NCBI GenBank assembly: GCA_964619155.1
Contig: CAZUEM010000070.1
Location: forward strand, 1-16,748
Origin: CAIXRL01 sp964619155
GTDB lineage: Bacteria > Eisenbacteria > RBG-16-71-46
Direction: 5' to 3'
Length of the DNA stretch: 16,748 nt
In this document: in pieces, positions 14,835 through 16,748 of the stretch
Numbering within the stretch: the stretch's first letter is position 1
How the letters are laid out: every line of letters begins with the position of its first letter
Program-made: the position numbers and the translations under genes
Notes under the pieces: model-generated
Seen by the model: the letters and a program-made list of their open reading frames with translations, nothing else
Told to the model about the DNA's origin: nothing
The model's database searches: none

Positions 14835-15494
14835 TCAGGACACCGCGCCCGTGCGCCGCGCCCGCCACTTCGGGTCGGCGGCCAGCACGCGCCGCCACGC
14901 GGCCTCGCCCGCGGCGAGAGCGGCCGCGCCCGAGCCCGCGAGCCCCGCGAGCAGCGCCGCCTCGACCTCCCGCTCGCGCGCGCCCGTGCGCAGCGCCCCG
15001 AGCAGGTGGCTGACCAGCTGGCGCTCCCAGCCCAGCGCGGCGAGGGCGGCCACGGTCACCAGCTCGCGCTCCTTCGCCGGGAGCCCGGGGCGCGCGAGCA
15101 CGCGGCCGTACCCGTGCTCGACCATCCACGTGGCGAGGTCGGGGTGCAGCGCGCGCACGGCCGGCAGGAGCCGGGCGTACGCCGGGCCGTAGACGCGGCG
15201 GCAGAGCGCCTCGCCGCGGCGCAGCCAGTCCGCGCGCGAGCCCTCGCGGCGCGGGCGCGGACGTCCCGGCCAGGCCTCGTTCAGCACGCGCAGGCCCTCG
15301 AGCGCCGCCGGGTAGCCCGCGTAGAGCATGAGCATGAGCGCGGCCTCCTCGGCCGCGGCGCGTCTCGCGCGGGCGCGCCGCGCCGCGGCGAGCGCCGTGC
15401 GCGCGGCCGCGAAGTCGCGCCGCGTCATCGCGGCGGCGTAGCGGCACAGCGCGCGCACGGCCGCCGCGGAACCGGGTCGTCTTGACGATGCCAT
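14835..15494 (-). CDS. Carboxymuconolactone decarboxylase (CMD)/AhpD-like family protein
   Basis: The 219-residue, Ala/Arg-rich protein resembles the CMD/AhpD helical family. Residues about 115-200 look like a CMD unit: an ERELVTVAALAALGWERQL segment (about 141-159), a VSHLLGALRTGA segment and a REREVEAALLAGL helix. An earlier half-repeat (YAGYPAALEGLRVLNEAWP, about 58-76) resembles the end of a preceding CMD unit, so it may be a tandem or rearranged form. The redox CxxC of AhpD peroxidase is absent; only isolated cysteines are seen at about 17 and 97. A decarboxylase or unknown hydrolytic role is therefore as likely as a redox one. The ATG at 15494 lies just past a -10 box and lacks a Shine-Dalgarno sequence; Met23 is an alternative start. 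The family is fairly clear, the function is not. Confidence 0.75.
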   Translation of the reverse strand: MASSRRPGSAAAVRALCRYAAAMTRRDFAAARTALAAARRARARRAAAEEAALMLMLYAGYPAALEGLRVLNEAWPGRPRPRREGSRADWLRRGEALCRRVYGPAYARLLPAVRALHPDLATWMVEHGYGRVLARPGLPAKERELVTVAALAALGWERQLVSHLLGALRTGAREREVEAALLAGLAGSGAAALAAGEAAWRRVLAADPKWRARRTGAVS

Positions 15495-15510
15495 CGGAGC
15501 CGCACACTAT
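15482..15510 (+). promoter_or_regulatory. Predicted promoter of the CaCA-type antiporter gene
   Basis: Plus-strand TTGACG (15482-15487), 17-base spacer, CACTAT (15505-15510). The start would lie near 15517, leaving a leader of about 35 bases that includes GGAG ahead of the GTG at 15552. The -35 box lies inside the first codons of the divergent gene. Confidence 0.4.
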
Positions 15511-15533
15511 CGCCCGTCTCGAAACGCACGCAA
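15504..15533 (-). promoter_or_regulatory. Predicted promoter of the CMD-family gene, overlapping the divergent one
   Basis: Minus-strand TTGCGT (15533-15528), 18-base spacer, TAGTGT (15509-15504). The ATG at 15494 follows the -10 box by 9 bases, so the leader would be almost absent. The -10 boxes of the two directions occupy the same bases. Confidence 0.35.
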
Positions 15534-15551
15534 CCGTTCGCGGAGCTGATC

Positions 15552-16721
15552 GTGATCGACCCGCATGGCATGACCCCGGAGCAGGCCGCCCGGACCGCGC
15601 TCCACGCGATCTGGACGTTCCCGTCCGTGCTGATGAGCGCGTTCGTCATGGCGTGGGCCGCCGAGGGCGCGCAGTTCTACATCTCGCAGGGTCTCGCGCT
15701 GGCGCTGCTCGCCTGGCTGCAGACGCTGCCCGAGTTCGCCGTCGAGGCCGTGATCGCCTGGCGCGGCGACGTTCCGCTCATGACCGCGAACTTCACCGGC
15801 GCGCTGCGGCTGCTGACCGGCGTCGGCTGGCCGATGATCTGGGTCGTGTTCATGTTCAGCGAGCGCGCCCGCGGCGGCCGCCGGTGGCTGCCCGCGATCC
15901 GGCTCGACCGCGAGCACGCGGCCACGGTCGCCGGCCTCGCGCCGCCGCTCGCGTGGTTCGCGTGGATCATCTGGAAGGGCACGCTCGACCTCGTGGACGC
16001 GGGCGTGCTGCTCGCGATGTACGGCGCCTACCTCGGCCTGCTGCAGCGCATGCCCCCCGCCGAGCACGAGGCGGCCGAGGACGCCCCGCGCGTCGTGCGC
16101 GCCGTGCTCGCGCTGCCCGAGCCGCGCCGGCGGCTCGGCGTGATCGCGCTCTTCCTGGGCGGCGGCGTGGCGCTCTTCTTCACCGCGTCGCCGTTCCTCG
16201 ACAGCATGAAGGGACTCGCGGCCACGCTCGGCGTCTCGACGTTCGTGTTCGTGCAGTGGGTCGCGCCGTTCCTGTCCGAGATGCCCGAGAAGACGAGCGC
16301 CTTCTACTGGGCGCGCAGCCGTCACAAGGCGGGCATGGCGCTCATGAACATGGCGTCCTCGAACGTGAACCAGTGGACCGTGCTCGCGGCGATGATCCCG
16401 ATCGTCTACTCGTTCGCGCGCGGAGAGCCGTCGAGCATCCCGCTGCACGAGCACCGCGTGGAGCTGTTGCTGACGCTCCTGCAGAGCGCGCTCGGCGTGG
16501 TGATCCTCGCGAACTTCGACTTCCACGGCTACGAGGCGCTCGGGCTCTTCGGGCTGTGGCTCGCGCAGTTCCTCGTGCCCCACTGGCGCGAGGAGATCTG
16601 CTTCGTCTACGCGGGCTGGCTCGTGCTCGAACTGGTCTCGACCGCGTGGCGGCCCGGGCGCCTGCGGGCGTTCCCCGAGTTCGTGCGTCTCTGGCGCGAG
16701 AGCGGCCGCCGGGCCCGCTGA
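15552..16721 (+). CDS. Divergent CaCA-type (sodium/calcium exchanger-like) membrane protein
   Basis: The only plus-strand gene encodes a 389-residue integral membrane protein with about ten hydrophobic segments. It has two alpha-repeat-like blocks of the Ca2+/cation antiporter superfamily. The first is WLQTLPEFAVEAVIAW (55-70), then ANFTGALRLLTGVGW; the second is APFLSEMPEKTSAFYWA (238-254), then GMALMNMASSNVNQW (261-275). Each has the Pro-Glu pair (60-61, 245-246) that carries the cation-binding acid, and an Asn-rich second half like the family GN.IGSN..N motif. The usual GTS before PE is replaced by QTL and SEM, so it is a divergent member and the ion is unclear. A charged loop (about 165-195) separates the halves. 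The GTG start has GGAG 7 bases upstream. It shares its promoter region with the divergent CMD-family gene. Confidence 0.78.
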   Translation: MIDPHGMTPEQAARTALHAIWTFPSVLMSAFVMAWAAEGAQFYISQGLALALLAWLQTLPEFAVEAVIAWRGDVPLMTANFTGALRLLTGVGWPMIWVVFMFSERARGGRRWLPAIRLDREHAATVAGLAPPLAWFAWIIWKGTLDLVDAGVLLAMYGAYLGLLQRMPPAEHEAAEDAPRVVRAVLALPEPRRRLGVIALFLGGGVALFFTASPFLDSMKGLAATLGVSTFVFVQWVAPFLSEMPEKTSAFYWARSRHKAGMALMNMASSNVNQWTVLAAMIPIVYSFARGEPSSIPLHEHRVELLLTLLQSALGVVILANFDFHGYEALGLFGLWLAQFLVPHWREEICFVYAGWLVLELVSTAWRPGRLRAFPEFVRLWRESGRRAR

Positions 16722-16724
16722 AGG

Positions 16725-16748
16725 TCAGCCGCCGAGGCGCCGCCGCAG
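16725..16748 (-). CDS. Possible 3' end of a convergent minus-strand gene
   Basis: A minus-strand frame enters from the right edge and ends in TGA at 16727-16725, three bases past the antiporter stop. Only seven codons (LRRRLGG) are visible, so this is a guess based on gene packing; a non-coding reading is equally possible. Confidence 0.25.
   Translation of the reverse strand: MRRRLGG

Noticed and set aside
13036..15192. Plus-strand 718-codon ORF, the longest of the antisense frames
   Set aside because: It covers bshC and the CMD-family gene in antisense; low-complexity composition and no domain, a by-product of very high G+C.
14740..15507. 255-codon minus-strand ORF overlapping the CMD-family gene in another frame
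   Set aside because: It is Arg/Ala/Gly low complexity with no domain; the 219-residue frame carries the recognisable CMD segment.
15507..16583. 358-codon minus-strand ORF opposite the antiporter gene
   Set aside because: It is rich in His/Glu/Arg repeats, which is the mirror of a hydrophobic membrane protein; the plus strand has regular helices and paired motifs.
1..16748. CRISPR arrays, insertion sequences, tRNA or rRNA genes, attachment sites
   Set aside because: No spaced direct repeats, transposase motifs, terminal inverted repeats or cloverleaf/rRNA signatures were seen; the space is filled by housekeeping and accessory genes of uniform composition.

Overview
This window comes from a very GC-rich bacterial chromosome (about three quarters G+C by eye, with third codon positions almost always G or C). 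It carries 14 recognisable protein-coding genes, packed with almost no spacing; 13 lie on the minus strand and one on the plus strand. A further minus-strand gene may just enter at the right edge. The gene set (bacillithiol synthesis trio, DgcN/DgcA-like pair, NfeD/slipin pair, zinc-ribbon threonine synthase, five-domain S1) points to a diderm-type, high-GC lineage such as Gemmatimonadota, Eisenbacteria or a related uncultured group. That assignment is an inference from gene content, not a phylogenetic placement. There are no mobile elements, CRISPR arrays, tRNAs or rRNAs, and no stretch longer than about 200 bases lacks a gene.

Layout, read right to left along the minus strand. A carboxymuconolactone-decarboxylase-family gene (14835-15494) is divergent from a plus-strand CaCA-type membrane antiporter gene (15552-16721); they share a 57-bp promoter region. 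After a large hairpin and a promoter comes a very compact ten-gene run, all minus strand: bshC, bshB1, bshA (bacillithiol synthesis), dgcN-like DUF1611 gene, dgcA-like enolase-superfamily epimerase, a membrane sensor histidine kinase, rsgA (ribosome-assembly GTPase), threonine synthase, nfeD (membrane serine protease) and slipin. Junctions are TGATG, ATGA or GTGA overlaps, overlaps of 16-17 bases, or gaps of 2-14 bases. A TIGR01777-family epimerase follows after 28 bases. A separately promoted lipoprotein gene (1671-2318) and a tandem GC palindrome come next, then rpsA (ribosomal protein S1) with its own promoter. rpsA runs off the left edge with an Arg/Gly-rich tail.

Functional reading. BshA joins UDP-GlcNAc to L-malate, BshB1 deacetylates the product and BshC adds cysteine, so a complete bacillithiol pathway is encoded at one locus. 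Downstream, the DgcN/DgcA pair suggests handling of D-glutamate, or of a dipeptide or N-acetylated amino acid, probably from peptidoglycan turnover. NfeD and slipin form a known membrane quality-control pair. The kinase has no response regulator in the window. No wholly new system is evident. The items most worth a second look are the translationally coupled bsh-dgc-sensor operon, a possible 23-codon leader ORF ending on the bshC start, a recurrent near-leaderless promoter layout, a symmetric divergent promoter, and the RGG tail on S1.
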